The notes: generated by a model from the sequence alone, not told the origin. 64,000 nt of DNA from Holothuria scabra (GCA_037179385.1 CM074200.1:36645884-36709883); one strand, 5' to 3'; shown: positions 1 through 12,246, counted from the stretch's first letter. Translations and numbers: made by a program.

Positions 1-1696
1 AAACACTTTTCTCTCATGTCGTGCTCCCAGTCCCCCCCAAGACACAATTCTGGCTTCGCTACTGCTTGTTCGAGCAGTGAACTTAGGCCTAGGCCAAGAC
101 AGACATGAGCCAGGCCTTGAGTTTTTAGATTCTCCATGTTGAATACTAGACTACACTTATCAGAAAATTAAAAAGTGCAGTACTTGTGTTGTTTTATTAA
201 AACTAAAATAGATTTACATGAGCTTCCATTTTTCATCTAGGTGCAAAATATTACACTCCTCAAAAGTCACAGTGTTTATGCTTAGGCCAGAGGAATGAAA
301 GTCATAGGATACTGTCCTCTGCCCGCATGTGTTGAAAGGAGCCACACAAAATTCTCATTATTTGAAAAAAAATCATTTTTTAATAAAGATGTACCTTCCC
401 AAACATTTGACCTTGAATTTTATATGAATTTGCTCAAAACACTTTCTGAAAATAGTGTAAACATCAGCCTAGACATGGACGAAAAGCAGCTATGTGTATC
501 TATCACAATTCTCAGGCAAGGATGCTCTGAGACTTCTAAGAAAAAACGGAAACGAGCGTGAAAAAAGGAGGAAATGGAGAGGCATGCAACAGTGCTGAAG
601 CCCAGGAGCAAGTATAAGAGCCCCTAGTGGTACACAGACTTCTGTTTGGATAGAACTCTGAGAGCTGTTTGTACAAATAAGATAGCTGAGATTAGGGCAG
701 AAACTTTGGGGCTATTTAGCTCAAAAAGAAGGAATGAATAATGAAAAAGAGGAAGTATCCCAGGCCTGAGTCTGCAAAATTCCACTCACTATGACATACT
801 AATATCATTGGCGTGAGCGCGGATTTCATCCTAGCATACCGGCAATGGAAACTAACCTACCTTTTATACTATATGTAATATGCATAACCCATCCACACAA
901 TTTTGTGAGACAATGTGCTTCTACTTAATCTCAACTGAGCCCCAGTCAAATTTTAAACTAGGGATGATTATTTCCTGTCAAACAGGAAAGGCTGGATGAA
1001 AATTTTGGAAGTAGCACAATGTGTATATTTGTAGCCTATATGTAGGCCTATAGCGTACATACGTACAGCATAGAAAAGTATGGTATACATTTCACTGCAT
1101 CATATGGTATGTGTGTATATGTATGAGAATGTATTGGCCTATTTAGGTACATACACAAAGTACATGTATTGTGTAAATTTGTCAGTATACACCTTTGTGC
1201 TTGCATACAAATGTAGACACCTCTGTCAAAAATGAAAAAAAGCCTCGGCAAAGTAATGAAGAATGAAATAAAACAATGAAGAATGAAAAAGCCTCATGTG
1301 TTTCCCAAAATCATCTGGACGGTAATCTATAGATGACTTTTATTCCCTCTGACTTAGCTGCTACAAGGTGATTTTGACACAATGGCTTGTCAATTTGATG
1401 CACTGATGTTTGTGTGAAAAATGAAAAAGGATATTTAATTTTTTCCCAACTTTTGCCTTCAGAATGTAACACTTAAGCATAGGCCTAGAGCAATTTGGAG
1501 AAAGTGGTAGGCCTAGGATTCTTAAAATTTGTGCAGTTAGGCCTAAATTTTGGAAAGTAGGATTTTTGAGAAATTGGTATGGTAGCCTAGCTTAGAAATG
1601 GGTAATTAAACATCAGGCCTTGAATTTTGCAGGGTGGGAGTGTGATCACCCTGACTTGCCTCAAATCACAGTGAGAAGTGTGATGTTTTGCACACC
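1..1696. other. Non-coding, no gene seen
   Basis: AT-rich sequence with short open frames only; none resembles a known protein or has convincing splice sites. TAGGCCTA-type words recur (for example 1030-1055 and 1480-1560). A short direct duplication of gaagaatgaaa is seen near 1258-1290. Nothing else is supported. Confidence 0.6.
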
Positions 1697-3380
1697 TACC
1701 GTATATTCTGTAATAAACACCCCCCCCCTCAAAATTTTTAACAACTGCATAGGCCAAGACCTCCCGCACTACAGGCCCAAACCATGGATTAAGCTAGTGT
1801 TTGAACGCTTATGCATAATCAGTACTTAATTCAACAATCGACCCGATGCCGATTATTAGAAAGAGGGAAGACATGTGTTTGTCCCTAAAGTATGCGCCCC
1901 TTGCTTTGTGCATATCGTTCAAGTTGGAAAATATTGGGAATAGTTTCGTTTGTTTCGCCAATGGAATATCATTTTTGTAGGCCTAATATTTTCTTTTCAA
2001 ATGTGGAGATATAAACCAATCATTAATAGAGTAGGATTGTTTTCAGTCAATGTCACATACCCTTTGATAATTTAGTTCTTAGGCAAACATCATGCTATGT
2101 TTTGTTTTCATCCCCCAATCATGTCAGAACATTTGCAGTACTTTACTTTACTGGGTTGTACTTGCGTTAATGTACTTTAGAATCCCACTTTAATGAGGCC
2201 ATGTAGAAATACGCGATCATAATAATCTTAGCGCTTCTGGGGCAGCAAAACAATTGCACCCGATTGACGTATCCTATGGTTCCTTTCGGATTAAAATATC
2301 CCCGTAAATTTTTAGCAGTTCTTGACCAAAATTTACGTCTTGCTTGAAAATAATCTGCAATTGAAATGTGCGCAAGTGAGATCCCCGAAAAATCCACGTA
2401 CGCAGAGATCTGCAATGTCGTTTCTTGTTGAATTTAGCATGGGGCTCGCCCAGCTGCGCTAGCCGGTTTATCAGCATAGGAAATGTGATCGTCGTAACAC
2501 ATAAAAACTCAACAGAAAAATTTGTCTTGAGGCATAGTATTTTCACACACTAAATCACATAGGCGATGGCGCGAGTTGTGATTGGCTGGCTAGAATCATC
2601 GCATTTGAACCAATCACGATGCAGGGGCAATTTAAATTTTGCAATGGATCGTATGCATATGATGTCACCAAGCAAAACATGATGCCTTGTTTGGTGGTAA
2701 AAACGGAAACGCACGTAAGTCTACTGCATGCGTGGGCGAAGAAGTCGGCTGCATGAGACCACATGCATCACAGTTTTCGTTCGCAATGACGTTCACATTT
2801 CAAAGTCCTACTGTAAATAACATTACGGAAGGAATGCGAGAAATGGCTTAACTTAAGCAGGACAATAACCACCGAACTTCGAAAGATTCTAGGTGTACAA
2901 AACGTGCACAGATATACATGGTAAGCTTGGGACTTGAAAATACAGCCAAACACTGCAGCTCCATAGTCTGTACTTGTGTTTTTGTACAGAACAAATTGTA
3001 CAGCAACTTACGAGGCACCTTTTTTCCAGACTGCAAGGAATACAATTCCAGGTTATACTACACTGTTTTGGGGAAAATAATGAACGATTGCGCCAATGGC
3101 AGGGGTATAATTTATACGTTTGTGCTTATCAATGCATTCCGTTTTGGCGGGAAGGATTGAGTACGGTATTTACAGGAATTTTAACGAAATTAAGAGCAAG
3201 TTTCAAGTATATTTGTGCCCTTTTTTCAGTTTACAAATAATCGGTGGTAATGATGGGTTGAAAGGCAGAATTTTACCAATGCCAATTATTTAATTTTTTA
3301 TTTAAATATACCCTCAAATAAACGCCCCCCTTTTCAAAAATGTCACGCCCCCGGGGGCGTTTATTACAGAATATACGGTA
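1697..3380. mobile_element. DNA-transposon-like element with 22-bp perfect terminal inverted repeats
   Basis: The left end at 1697 reads TACCGTATATTCTGTAATAA and continues AC. The right end, ending at 3380, is its exact reverse complement over 22 bp. Both ends continue into runs of C (left) or GCCCCC (right). Next to the right end, 3317-3364 contains a second inverted pair of ATAAACGCCCCC type that could fold as a hairpin. No transposase-like frame is visible inside, so this is probably non-autonomous (1.68 kb). TA flanks both ends, so the duplication could be TA, but the superfamily is not assigned. Confidence 0.75.
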
Positions 3381-3639
3381 GATGAAGAATAAGAGCTCAT
3401 ATAAATCTGAGTAGGCTAATTTAAATATAAAATGACACATCTACCACACTCCTTAATTGCCAGAGGCAGTGTGATTTGTAGCACACCTGGAAAATCTAAA
3501 ACTCAAGGCCTGTATGACATGAATTACTCAAATTCTTGAAGTCTGATGTTTTTCAGGACTTCTTTTTTAGTGTAAGAGCCAAGGGAGCACCAATTTGGAC
3601 TCATCACATTGCTGAAATTTTTTAAAGAGAAACTGTAGA

Positions 3640-3935
3640 CTTGGTCTTATTAGAAGAGCGCTAATTTCACTGGATGAACAATTACAGTATTTAGGATCTT
3701 GTATAAAAGCTAAGTGAGACCTATTTTAAAAAATGTTATTTGGAATCTATTGCTTAAGAATCTTGACATCCTTCACTTGGAAAAAGTGCAGTGAAGGGCA
3801 ACTAAGCTTATGTTTACAAGTTAGTATGTTCAAAGTGTTATAAAGGAGATGTCTTGTGAGATGAGATTGGAGGATTTGGATCTTCTCACTTCAATCTATA
3901 GGTGAGCTAGAGGAGTAATTGCAGAATGCCTCTCA
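3640..3935 (+). mobile_element. CR1-type LINE fragment (post-RT region, broken)
   Basis: Translation of about 3733-3930 on the + strand gives the hallmark that follows the reverse transcriptase domain of CR1/L2-type LINEs: VIWN, a leucine-rich stretch, LEKVQ, a stop, RATKLM, then MRLEDLDLL and R-ARGVIAE. Family members read W-P-L, LEKVQRRATK, YEERL, L-LEYRR-RGD at these positions. Several in-frame stops show it is dead. The homology fades near 3935. Confidence 0.7.
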
Positions 3936-4019
3936 ACTCCCGAGCTATACCCCTTTAAACTGTATGGCTTCAATGTCCTATGCCCACTTCACAAGTCACA
4001 ACCACCACAAAATACAAGT

Positions 4020-4240
4020 ACTACCCAGACTGGGTTCAGGCGCAAAAATATCCTAAGTCCAACTTCCAACTTCCTTACTTGCCTACCTCAGAGGGGCTCT
4101 GCAGATCTGACGTTGAAGTAGGGAGGTCCCTCTATTTAAGAACGACACTGTGTTCACTACCCAGATTGGGTTTTGAGGGAAAAATATTGTAAGTGCAACT
4201 TGTCTACCTTGGAATAGCTCCGATGTCGAAATGAGACAGA
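4020..4240. repeat. Two-copy degenerate tandem duplication (~138-bp period)
   Basis: CTACCCAGACTGGGTT at 4020 recurs as CTACCCAGATTGGGTT at 4158. Both are followed by similar gcaaaaatat, taagt-caactt, ctacctnng and ctccgatgt-like segments. This is a local duplication without a coding interpretation. Confidence 0.5.
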
Positions 4241-4346
4241 AACAGCAGGCGATGAAGCGCAGAGTCAGTTCCCAGGTGGAAATAGCAGTTGTGGGGTATT
4301 CTGCAATTGTGCTGAGCCAGAGCTGGTTGTGCAATAATTGGCCATG

Positions 4347-4601
4347 TTAGCCTTGCGCCAGTCGTTTCTTGTGTGTATCATATTTATCACAACTGTGCGC
4401 ATGCATACATGTTAGTCGTTTTTTCTTGCTGATTTTGCTCGTGAACAACTCAAATTTCTCAGGATCTTTTTAACCATGGAGCTTCCAGACGGATGGTTCC
4501 ATATTATTGCCAACCCATAAAATTTTCAGTTTGTTGCAGCAATGAAGAAAATGAAAAAAAGAATTAGTGTGTAAAATAAGAAACGACTGGCACAAGGCTA
4601 A
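4347..4601. mobile_element. MITE, 255 bp, long terminal inverted repeats
   Basis: The left end 4347-4370 starts TTAGCCTTGCGCCAGTCGTT. The right end 4578-4601 is its reverse complement with one mismatch in 24. TA lies at both borders (tTAgcc and ggcTAa), compatible with a TA target duplication of the Tc1/mariner kind. There is no coding capacity, so it is a non-autonomous miniature element. Confidence 0.75.
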
Positions 4602-6149
4602 CCAAACATTTCTGATGAACACTTCAAAAGATGGATATGTATGGTAACATGTACCAGAAAATTTTCAGCTAGGTAGTGTAATCTTTGGTCCATAAACAGA
4701 ACCACGTACTACGCTTAATGGCAAAGTATGATACATGATCTAGAAATGCCCGTAACTGTAGTGCAAATCATATGTGGCAGTGCAATCACTTCATGTGGTC
4801 AGGGTCACTCAACGGCAGCTTTACCCTGACTACAATTAAAGGTGTGCCAGAAGACGTTTCTTCCACATTATAAAATGACCTTATTTACAGGAAATTTTGA
4901 TAGATTTATTAAATTTAGTGATACATTTTTAAAATTCTGGCAAGTATTTTCAAACAATTTTATTACTATAAGGGGTAGAATTTACATCTTTCTTTTCAAG
5001 TTTTAGAAAAATACAACAGATTTTATGATATTTATTGGAGGAACTGCACTTATGTAGTTTGTCCACTTATTTGGAAGCAGGTGTAGTGCCATGATTTCAG
5101 AAAACAGTAAAATGGCTGCTGCTGCTGAAAGAGGTCTCCAAATAGTGTTCTGTTACATTTTGCCAATGAAAGTAACCTGAAATGTTATGTATGTATATTT
5201 TTGAGCAATGAATAAGCATAAAACCAATTCCAATTGTTAAGGATAGTGATAATAAAATTAGATGAATGAACTGAATGACAAATGAGCTATTTATGCTATG
5301 ATCAATTTTCCTCTTAAGCCCTGATATTGCAATGGCTGGGTTTCTAGGGCACTTTGGCCAAGGACTCTAGTGTGGAGAAAAACGAAGTGGACGTAGCTTT
5401 GAGTTCTCTTCGAGGACAACACCTATGTAATCTTGTGCTTTATTGAAGTAATTTTGATAGTTTTGTGACAGGGAAGAACATACCGGGGAGAACTTCCGAT
5501 ATGATTGTGTTTTTCAAGTAAATATCATGAGTTTATGGGTTTTTGTCCTACAGCATGGATGGGTGGAATTTCTCACATGCAACTTTCAAAATTAGAAACA
5601 TTCTAGAACTGAAGATGAATTGTCCCTTAAATCTATGTATGCTGAATCTGTTGAACTGTTCAACTTGAATCTGTTGAAAGTTCAATCAGATATCTAGAAA
5701 AATTTGCTTTAAATTTTTGATATAGTGTTGACTGGAACAACTTTTGTTGTTAGTTGTAAAACTGCCAAATTTTGTGCATTAGTTGAAGATCACAAGCACC
5801 CAAAGGGATAGTGCAAAATATATTACGACTTCCAATATCTTAATGATTCTCGTATTTGACCAATGAGAGAGCTTGCACCCTCTTGCTAACAACATCTAAG
5901 ATAAATGGAGCAAAAGGTGTGATTTTCCCTGACCTTAATTCGACGAAGCAAGTGGTACAGTGGCAGAGATGCCAACATTGAGGTCTTGAAATCAGGAAGA
6001 TTTACCTCATAAATCTGGAAGATTTCAGGGATTTGTGTGTATTTCAATGAGGGAAATTCTGTTCTCAATCAGGAAGATTTTATATTTTGCATGTTTGGAG
6101 GTGAAATTTTCAGGAAGTCTTCTGCAGAATCAGGAAGACTTGGCAGCTC
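4602..6149. other. Non-coding, no gene seen
   Basis: AT-rich unique-looking sequence. Around 5985-6150 the words aggaagattt and tcaggaaga recur several times (a short degenerate repeat). No exon or element boundary can be supported. Confidence 0.5.
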
Positions 6150-6395
6150 TGCAGTGGTAATGATCTGCGTCTTCCAGTCATAAGGTCATGAGTTCAAGTC
6201 CCAGCTCCGACCTTAAAATTGTTGTCTAGTTTTCTGGGTAGTAGTTCATCTGCTATCCCTGAATCATAGACGTAAAACCGTGAGTTTGTCTCACCAGACT
6301 GGCACTGCCAGCTTGGCATTAGTACCCCTTCATTGGGGCATTGCCGAGTTCCCACATGGGGAGGATCAAATAAAAACAAACCAAAAAATTCAAGA
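6150..6395 (+). mobile_element. tRNA-derived SINE (family 2)
   Basis: The head at 6155-6215 looks like a tRNA-derived pol III promoter: an A-box-like TGGTAATGATCTGCG is followed by a B-box-like GGTCATGAGTTCAAGTCCC. The body runs through a region with inverted CTGGCACTGCCAG. The 3' side ends in an A-rich aggatcaaataaaaacaaac tract. A long minus-strand open frame (6194-6748) crosses this SINE and is not a gene. Confidence 0.6.
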
Positions 6396-6627
6396 ATCGA
6401 CCGTTGGCTGCAGTGAGGATAAAATGCAACTAATCTGGGTAAGGATAAAAATATACCGACCTGTTTTGTCTTAGGTGTGAACAAAAGTAAGAACTCAAGT
6501 AAGAGGGGGTTAAGCAGGACAATTAAATCCCCCTTTCCCATTAAGCCTATGCCCAAACTTAAAAAGGCTACCCCAGGCTTAAACATCTTGGGCTTACCAC
6601 TTTGGAGCTGAGAAGGATTAGGGGAAC

Positions 6628-7008
6628 ATGCTCCAGGTTTACAAGTTTCTTTCTGAAAGGAACCCCCTTTGGTCTTGTAGTTATTTAAGTGTTCAAAGTA
6701 ATTCTCAGGTTCATGGGCATTGTAAAATGCTGGAAAAGCCTTTTGCAAGGCTTGACATTAGGAAGTTTAGTTTCTCGGACAGAGTTGTCAACAAGTGGAA
6801 TTGTCTGCTAGATTGGGTAGCAGTTCACTGCTTCAGGGTTAACACCGACAAATTCTTCCATGACTGTGGTAGAATCTGATTGTTTAGTGCTGTTGTCTAA
6901 GTTTGGTTGTTTGACTTTTGATTAGGGTTTGGCCTTTAGGGCATCTTATGGGCCCAGCCTTGGCCCTCCTTTGCCTTTCAACCTGTTATGTTCTTCTTCT
7001 TCTTCTTC
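6628..7008 (+). mobile_element. CR1-type LINE 3' end with (TTC)6 tail
   Basis: The + strand reads the C-terminal signature of CR1-type LINE polyproteins: ARLDIRKFSFSDRVVNKWN, L-DWV, then VNTDKFF, stopping at 6877-6879. A short 3' UTR follows (GGCCTTTAGGGC, GGGCCCAGCC), then six perfect TTC units at 6991-7008, as expected for the microsatellite tail of this class. It is 5'-truncated, so only the last ~85 codons remain. Confidence 0.85.
6991..7008 (+). repeat. (TTC)6 microsatellite, LINE tail
   Basis: Six uninterrupted TTC units at the 3' end of the + strand CR1 fragment; interpreted as that element's tail. Confidence 0.9.
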
Positions 7009-7447
7009 AAAAAGGTGACACATCCAAAGGACATTCTTTTACCATGCATGCGTCAAGAGGCTAAATATGCCCAGATATATAGGTAACAGGGTCCTAATGG
7101 ACAGAGGCAACCCTCATTACATTCAGGGGGAGACGATTCCAATCCTTAATGGTTCGAGGCAGGAAGCTAAATTTATAACAGTTCGTACTGGTATGTGGGA
7201 GACAGACATGAAGGTCATGCATTAAACGGGTTCTACGAGTAGGCCGTTAGAGACAATCAACAGGTAATTGAGCCTGGCCAAACACACCTTTGGAAAAAAG
7301 GATCAATCTACTTTTCCTCCGCCTATCAGTTAAGGGCAGAAGGTTTAGTTCCTTAAGGAGCCTGGTCATTGATCCTGGCTCCCTAGAATAGTCAGAGGCA
7401 ATGAATCTAGCAGACCGTTTTTGTATACTCTCAAGCTTGTCGCCCAG

Positions 7448-8523
7448 CAGGGATGAGCCTGGTCTAATAAAAAAATCACTGAACATTGCTGGGCATACAT
7501 GACTGACGCCGAAGGCGTCAGTCAGAGCGCGAAGCGCGCTGCTTTAACGGGTGGGGTCCAGGGGCCCGCCTTAGGGCCCCTGGTGGGGTCCAGGGGCTAA
7601 GCCCCGGTGGGGGCCCAGGGGGCGAAGCCCCCGGAAGCTCTGAGAAAATAGAGTATTCAAGACATCATTTGGAGGCCTATTTTAATCAGTACATTGGTAA
7701 AATAAAACACTCCAAGAAAAGTTTTCAGTCAAAATAGGCCTAGGCATAGGCTAGGCCTAGCCTAAGCTATGCCTAACGTTAGGCTAGACCCTAAGTAGGC
7801 CCAGCCTACACTGAAGCATGTCAAGTTGAACAGTTCTTCAATCGCTGTAAAACTTGTCTCAGTGGTGAAGATGTCCATCAATCCCGATTAGAAAACCTTG
7901 GGATAGCTGTAACGTTAAGTTGTAACAACTAACGTTACGATGTTGTATAACGTTAGGCCTAACGTTAGACCTAGGCTAGGCCTATGCTGTTTCAAAGTTG
8001 CTCATCTTGCGAATGAAATTGCCGGAATGGCTCACAATTGCACCACATTAATTCACTTCAGACTATCACTTTTCGATATCTGAAGAAGTTCTTTCTCCAT
8101 CCAAGACCAATATTCCATTTATTTTAAAAACTGTTACATCAACTTTATAAGCGGCCGACTCATTTTCCGATCGATCACAGCACAGGTTACTGCATCATGC
8201 ATGATACTGCTACAGTCAACTGCTGATGATCGTGACAACTTACACATGCACAGATTTACGTACTGAACTTACGTACGTGCGCATGGTGCATGATAAACGT
8301 GATTCACGTTGACTGGGAGTATTACAACTCCATGCAGGCAGGATAAGCAATGATGGAGCTTGCAGCGGTAACGCCAGTAATAGTCCGGGGAGTTACAGTA
8401 CAAGAGCGACGACCCACTGAAAAATAATGCTGTCAGAAAACCACGGAAATTGGGAAAGGTAAATCACGGAGGCAGGAAAAAAATCACGGAAATCCGCGAA
8501 TTCACGGAAAAAGCTCATCCCTG
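7448..8523. mobile_element. DNA transposon inserted in the CR1 LINE (non-autonomous, hAT-like)
   Basis: Inverted ends CAGGGATGAGC (7448-7458) and GCTCATCCCTG (8513-8523) are flanked by the direct repeat CGCCCAG (7441-7447 and 8524-8530). Removing the element plus one copy of that repeat restores the LINE reading frame exactly (VYLG followed by DKLESIQ), which proves the boundaries. The CAGGG terminus and near-8-bp duplication resemble hAT elements, but the exact repeat is 7 bp (7 of 8 if extended). There is no transposase frame. The right subterminal part (8408-8510) repeats atcacggaa-like words, and 7735-7990 is rich in taggcctag/aacgtta words. Confidence 0.9.
7501..7637. repeat. Run of five GC-rich hairpins inside the 7448-8523 transposon
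   Basis: Successive perfect stems: GACTGACGCC-GAA-GGCGTCAGTC (7501-7523), GCGC-GAA-GCGC (about 7528-7538), CCAGGGGCCC-GCCTTA-GGGCCCCTGG (7559-7584), GGGGC-TAA-GCCCC (about 7592-7604) and GGGGGC-GAA-GCCCCC (about 7618-7632). Four of the five have three-base loops ending in AA. The GCGAAGC core in two of them is a known unusually stable DNA mini-hairpin. Confidence 0.85.
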
Positions 8524-9370
8524 CGCCCAGGTAAACCAGGTGGGGGTCCCAAACAGTACTGGTGTACTCCAGCACAGGCCGAAGGATTCCTTTATAAGCC
8601 ATTAACTTGACATCACCAGGGCATGAAGATAGGTTTCTACACAAAATACCAAGAATCTTATTTCCCTTGTTACAGATATTTTGGATATGCTTTTCCCAGT
8701 TCAGATCTTTAGTGATGGTTATTCCGAGATACTTAATACTATCTACCCTCGGGAGCTCAATCCTATTTAGAACATACCTAAAAAGTAGGCCTATGGGACT
8801 TTTTTTCCAAGCAAAAGAAATAACGCTACACTTAGTGGGCTGAAATCGCATGCCCCACGTGGAAGCCCACAGCCCCAACTGCATGATATCATTCTGAAGT
8901 TTATGACAATCCTCATCGGACTCAATAATACGGTAACAGACACAATCATCTGCAAAAAGACGAACCTTGGAAGAAACACCATTGACGATATCATTGATAT
9001 GAACCAAGAAGAGAATCGGTCCTAGGACAGACCCCTGGGGAACTCCAGACAGAACTTGCATCGGGGGAGACCGGGTTCCATTGACAACAAAAGATTGTTT
9101 ACGATCACCAAGAAAGTCATCAACCCAACGAAGAATCTGATTTGAAACACCAAGTGTACACAGCTTGGTCTTAAGCAGTGCATGAGGAACAGTATCGAAG
9201 GCCTGTTCAAAGTCCAAGATAAACACATCGATTTGTTTATGGGCATCAAGGGAGGAAGCCCAGTCCTCAATTATTGACACAAGTTGTGTTTCGCAACTAT
9301 GAGACTTACGAAAGGCGTTCTGGATGGGAGAGAGTAAGTTATGTATTTCAAAATGGTTAAAAAAAAATGT

Positions 9371-12246
9371 TATGTTAGGCTTTAGCCCTTGAACAGGACC
9401 CAGCATTACGTTCCTATGCTATACACTTCATTTCTGGGCCCTTGCCCGGTATACACAAAAACACAGCTCACTTGCCTACTCACGCGTGAGTAGGCAGCCC
9501 TCACGTCCCCAAAAAGATACCTTTTCTCACCAAACTTTCCACAGATGATCTTTGTCATCACATTCACCTTCCACACAAGTCGGTTCATGAAATAAGACCT
9601 TTGAGAGGGAAATTTTGGCTGGAAAATTCTGCGAGTAACGTTAAACATGTGCAGATTAATTTTTCAGTCGAAGAAGTCAGTGTCTGTCATGTGATCTCAT
9701 ATAAAACAGGGAAACCTACGCAGTGACTGTACAATTTCGTAATGTACAGAGAGCTTACTATATGAAGTACAAGTATTGACTAGCCGCGCTTACTAATTGG
9801 TCTTCGACTGCTTGTCTAGCCGAAGTCCTTCCCATCATGCAACACAGTAGCACTGTAGCAGACGATCAAGATGTCGATGTTACTGCGAAGGATGGCACCA
9901 CATTTTTCCTGCCTTTTGCTATGAATTTACTGGTATTAAACATTCCAGAGGGTATAAGTAGTATTTAAGAATGCTCAAAATCATTATATTAACTCAAATC
10001 TGTTCTATGAACCATTCCATCGTAATTACAGCTCGGTTTGTTGTTTTGGCTTAAAACGTTGTTACCTTTGTACATGTAGGCCAGTGACCGTAGTAAGGAG
10101 TGACTACAAGGAGCGGATAATACGGTCACGTTCAGTGACTAGTTAGGCTTATGCTGTTTATGTTATGCATTTGTTTCTAGCGGAATCCCTGGCAAAGTTA
10201 AATGAATGCCTAACCTTAGCTGCTAGCATAGCCTAAGTGAGAAAGTTGATTCGATTTGAAACTGATAGTCTTTTGAGTTTAGTGTACACAAGATTGTGAC
10301 AAGAATTTGGCTAGCTTGTCACAATCGTTCTTGTTAGGATATTAGGCCTAGCGTTACTCCAGCTATTAGGGGTCCGATAGGAACGAAAGAAATGAAAACG
10401 TATCTGGAGGAATCTCTACATTCTGCGTACATCTAAGGTGTGTCGTTGCTTAATTTGTTGAGAATATTTTCCATTTCAAACAATGAATGTTCATTTACAT
10501 TTTTGCCATCATACTTGGGATGAAAATTTGATAATTGTCATACCATTTTAACTTGCTTCGCTTTGACAACAAGACCAGTGATAAAGAGGGCGCTTGGAGG
10601 AAATGGCTCTTTCAGTCAGTGTTCAGATGCACCGCTGCAGAAAATCGAAGTGTGGTACAATTCCCTGGAATGTAAATATTTCAGTGTTTGGAAAATTGTG
10701 AAAATGAATCTTTACGGTTTTTTTCAAGGAGGAGGAAAATGTGTGTGGGACTTGGGATTGTCTATTTTTTTTTGAATTGCTGCCCCATTTTCGACAGGTG
10801 TTACTGGTAATGTTGCACACAGCAGTGTACACGTACGTATGTATATAATATAATAATGCACCAGCTAGCAATACTGATACGTGATATAAGCTAGCTGCCC
10901 GGTACGTGGGGTCCATGCGCGTTCGCGCATTATGTTGTTGCCAAGTGCGTTATCAACAAATGAGTAATGGCGGCCTACATGGATTCTGTCTGTTAAAGAA
11001 AAACTAAGGTAGTAAACTTGCTTAATCTGTGTAGTGTTTGGCTCTGCCTGGTACAGATATTATAAGTTACTACTAAAGCAACCAGGTGAGTTTAGAAAAT
11101 AAACAAAGACTTTACCAGAATTGACATTTCATGTAAGTTTCTATTCGAACGCATTTTTATTTGACCTAACGTTTTAGCTTATAATCTAACTTAGTGTTGG
11201 TCCTAACGTTAATGTTACTCAATACACTTCTTATGTACTGCTGTTGCGTAACGTTATGACTTGCTCTTACAAAAGTGCTCGGCTAGACCGTCAGCTCCGA
11301 CTCCGAGTCAGACCTCGTTTGGCTACGCCTAAGTTAGGCCTACAGTATTCCACATCATGCATTCATTGTACAGAGACGATAAGAACGACAATGTTCAAAA
11401 CTGAGATTGTTTCAATACCATTGCCTTGCTTGAAGTTACAACATGTGACTGTTACTGTTACTGGCTAGGCCTAGCCCACTGTAGCCTAGCTAGGACTCCG
11501 GTCACAGTAGGCCTAGGCCCTATATTACATTATGGAAAGAAAACTGTGTGTGAAATTTAATGTAAGAGAAAGACCTAAATCATTTTGAAATTTCTGACTG
11601 TATTTCTTTCACAGTGTAATACTAATAGCCTTTAAATAATGGCCAAAGTCAATGCCATGGGCATGAAAAAAACAAATACCTGTTTGATTTGAGTCAACAA
11701 CAAGATGCACTCTTCATCAAGGGCAGCATGTGAATTTGAACTAGTAAGTTGGTTAAGTTGAAAATAATTAAAAAATCAAGGATGCAAGTTGTTATTTGTG
11801 GACCTATGCCTATGTAAATTTAAGAGCCAGGATTGAAAGCAGTTTGTTTTACACTCAATGCAAGAGCTCTCACATTTCAAAATTTATGTATATAATGTTA
11901 ATGCAGATGGGCACTTGATGGTCCCATTCAGTGGACAGTGGCCCCATCATACCTTCTTTATCAAGTTATAAAGTTATTTACCTTAATATATTCATGTATT
12001 TATTAACAAAAATGAATCAAAACTATCCTGATTTCAAAATCAAACAAGTTGATAATAAAAATTATGTTTTTTTAATGTGGCCTTGGGAAAAAGAGGGATG
12101 AAAAATTGGAAATGTGATTTTGTTGCTATATTTGCTCATTAGATGCCATGTTTGTTTTAAATCTGGAAGTTGATATTTTTAAAGTGCTAATTTTGTACAT
12201 TTGTCGGTAATAACAACATTGTCACCAATTTCAAATTGCTTTTCAG
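9371..12246. other. Upstream region of the carboxypeptidase gene; no certain exon
   Basis: Contains a possible short first coding exon (9836-9934, listed separately) and a strong donor-like site CCAG|GTGAGT at 11085/11086 that could end a 5' UTR exon; the frame leading into it has a stop, so it cannot carry the start in the required phase. A 12-bp hairpin lies at 10292-10326 (stem GATTGTGACAAG, 11-nt loop). TAGGCCTA-rich sequence occurs at 11330-11520. No core promoter can be named with confidence. Confidence 0.4.
9836..9934 (+). CDS. Possible first coding exon (tentative)
   Basis: An ATG at 9836 opens a 43-codon frame beginning MQHSSTVADDQDVDVTAKDG, more protein-like than its surroundings. 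A weak donor CTG|GTATTA at 9934/9935 would end it in phase 0, the phase needed to join the first recognised carboxypeptidase exon at 12247. I do not recognise the sequence in the family, and the donor is poor. It may equally be chance. Confidence 0.2.

Larger units (their letters stand above)
7085..9370 (-). pseudogene. CR1/jockey-type LINE reverse transcriptase, 5'-truncated and split by a transposon
   Basis: Two minus-strand pieces of one LINE ORF, 9370-8524 and 7447-7096, join seamlessly when the 7448-8523 insertion is removed. Order of motifs: FRKSHSCETQL (fingers), FILDFEQAFDTVP (motif A aspartate), SGVPQGSVLGPILF (motif B), RLFADDCVCY (motif C, FADD), IKYLGITIT (motif D/E). Past the insertion come LGDKLESIQKRSARFI and, after an in-frame TAA near 7249, the C-terminal FLPRTIKDWNRLP block, ending at a TAG near 7097. 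The endonuclease is absent (5' truncation near 9370). Three lesions make it inactive: truncation, internal stop and insertion. Confidence 0.92.

Noticed and set aside
6194..6748. Longest minus-strand open frame outside known genes (184 codons)
   Set aside because: It runs across a tRNA-derived SINE and into the region of a + strand CR1 fragment, has no domain, and its composition fits chance.
8607..9270. Additional open frames on both strands over the LINE
   Set aside because: They are out-of-frame shadows of the reverse transcriptase reading on the minus strand.
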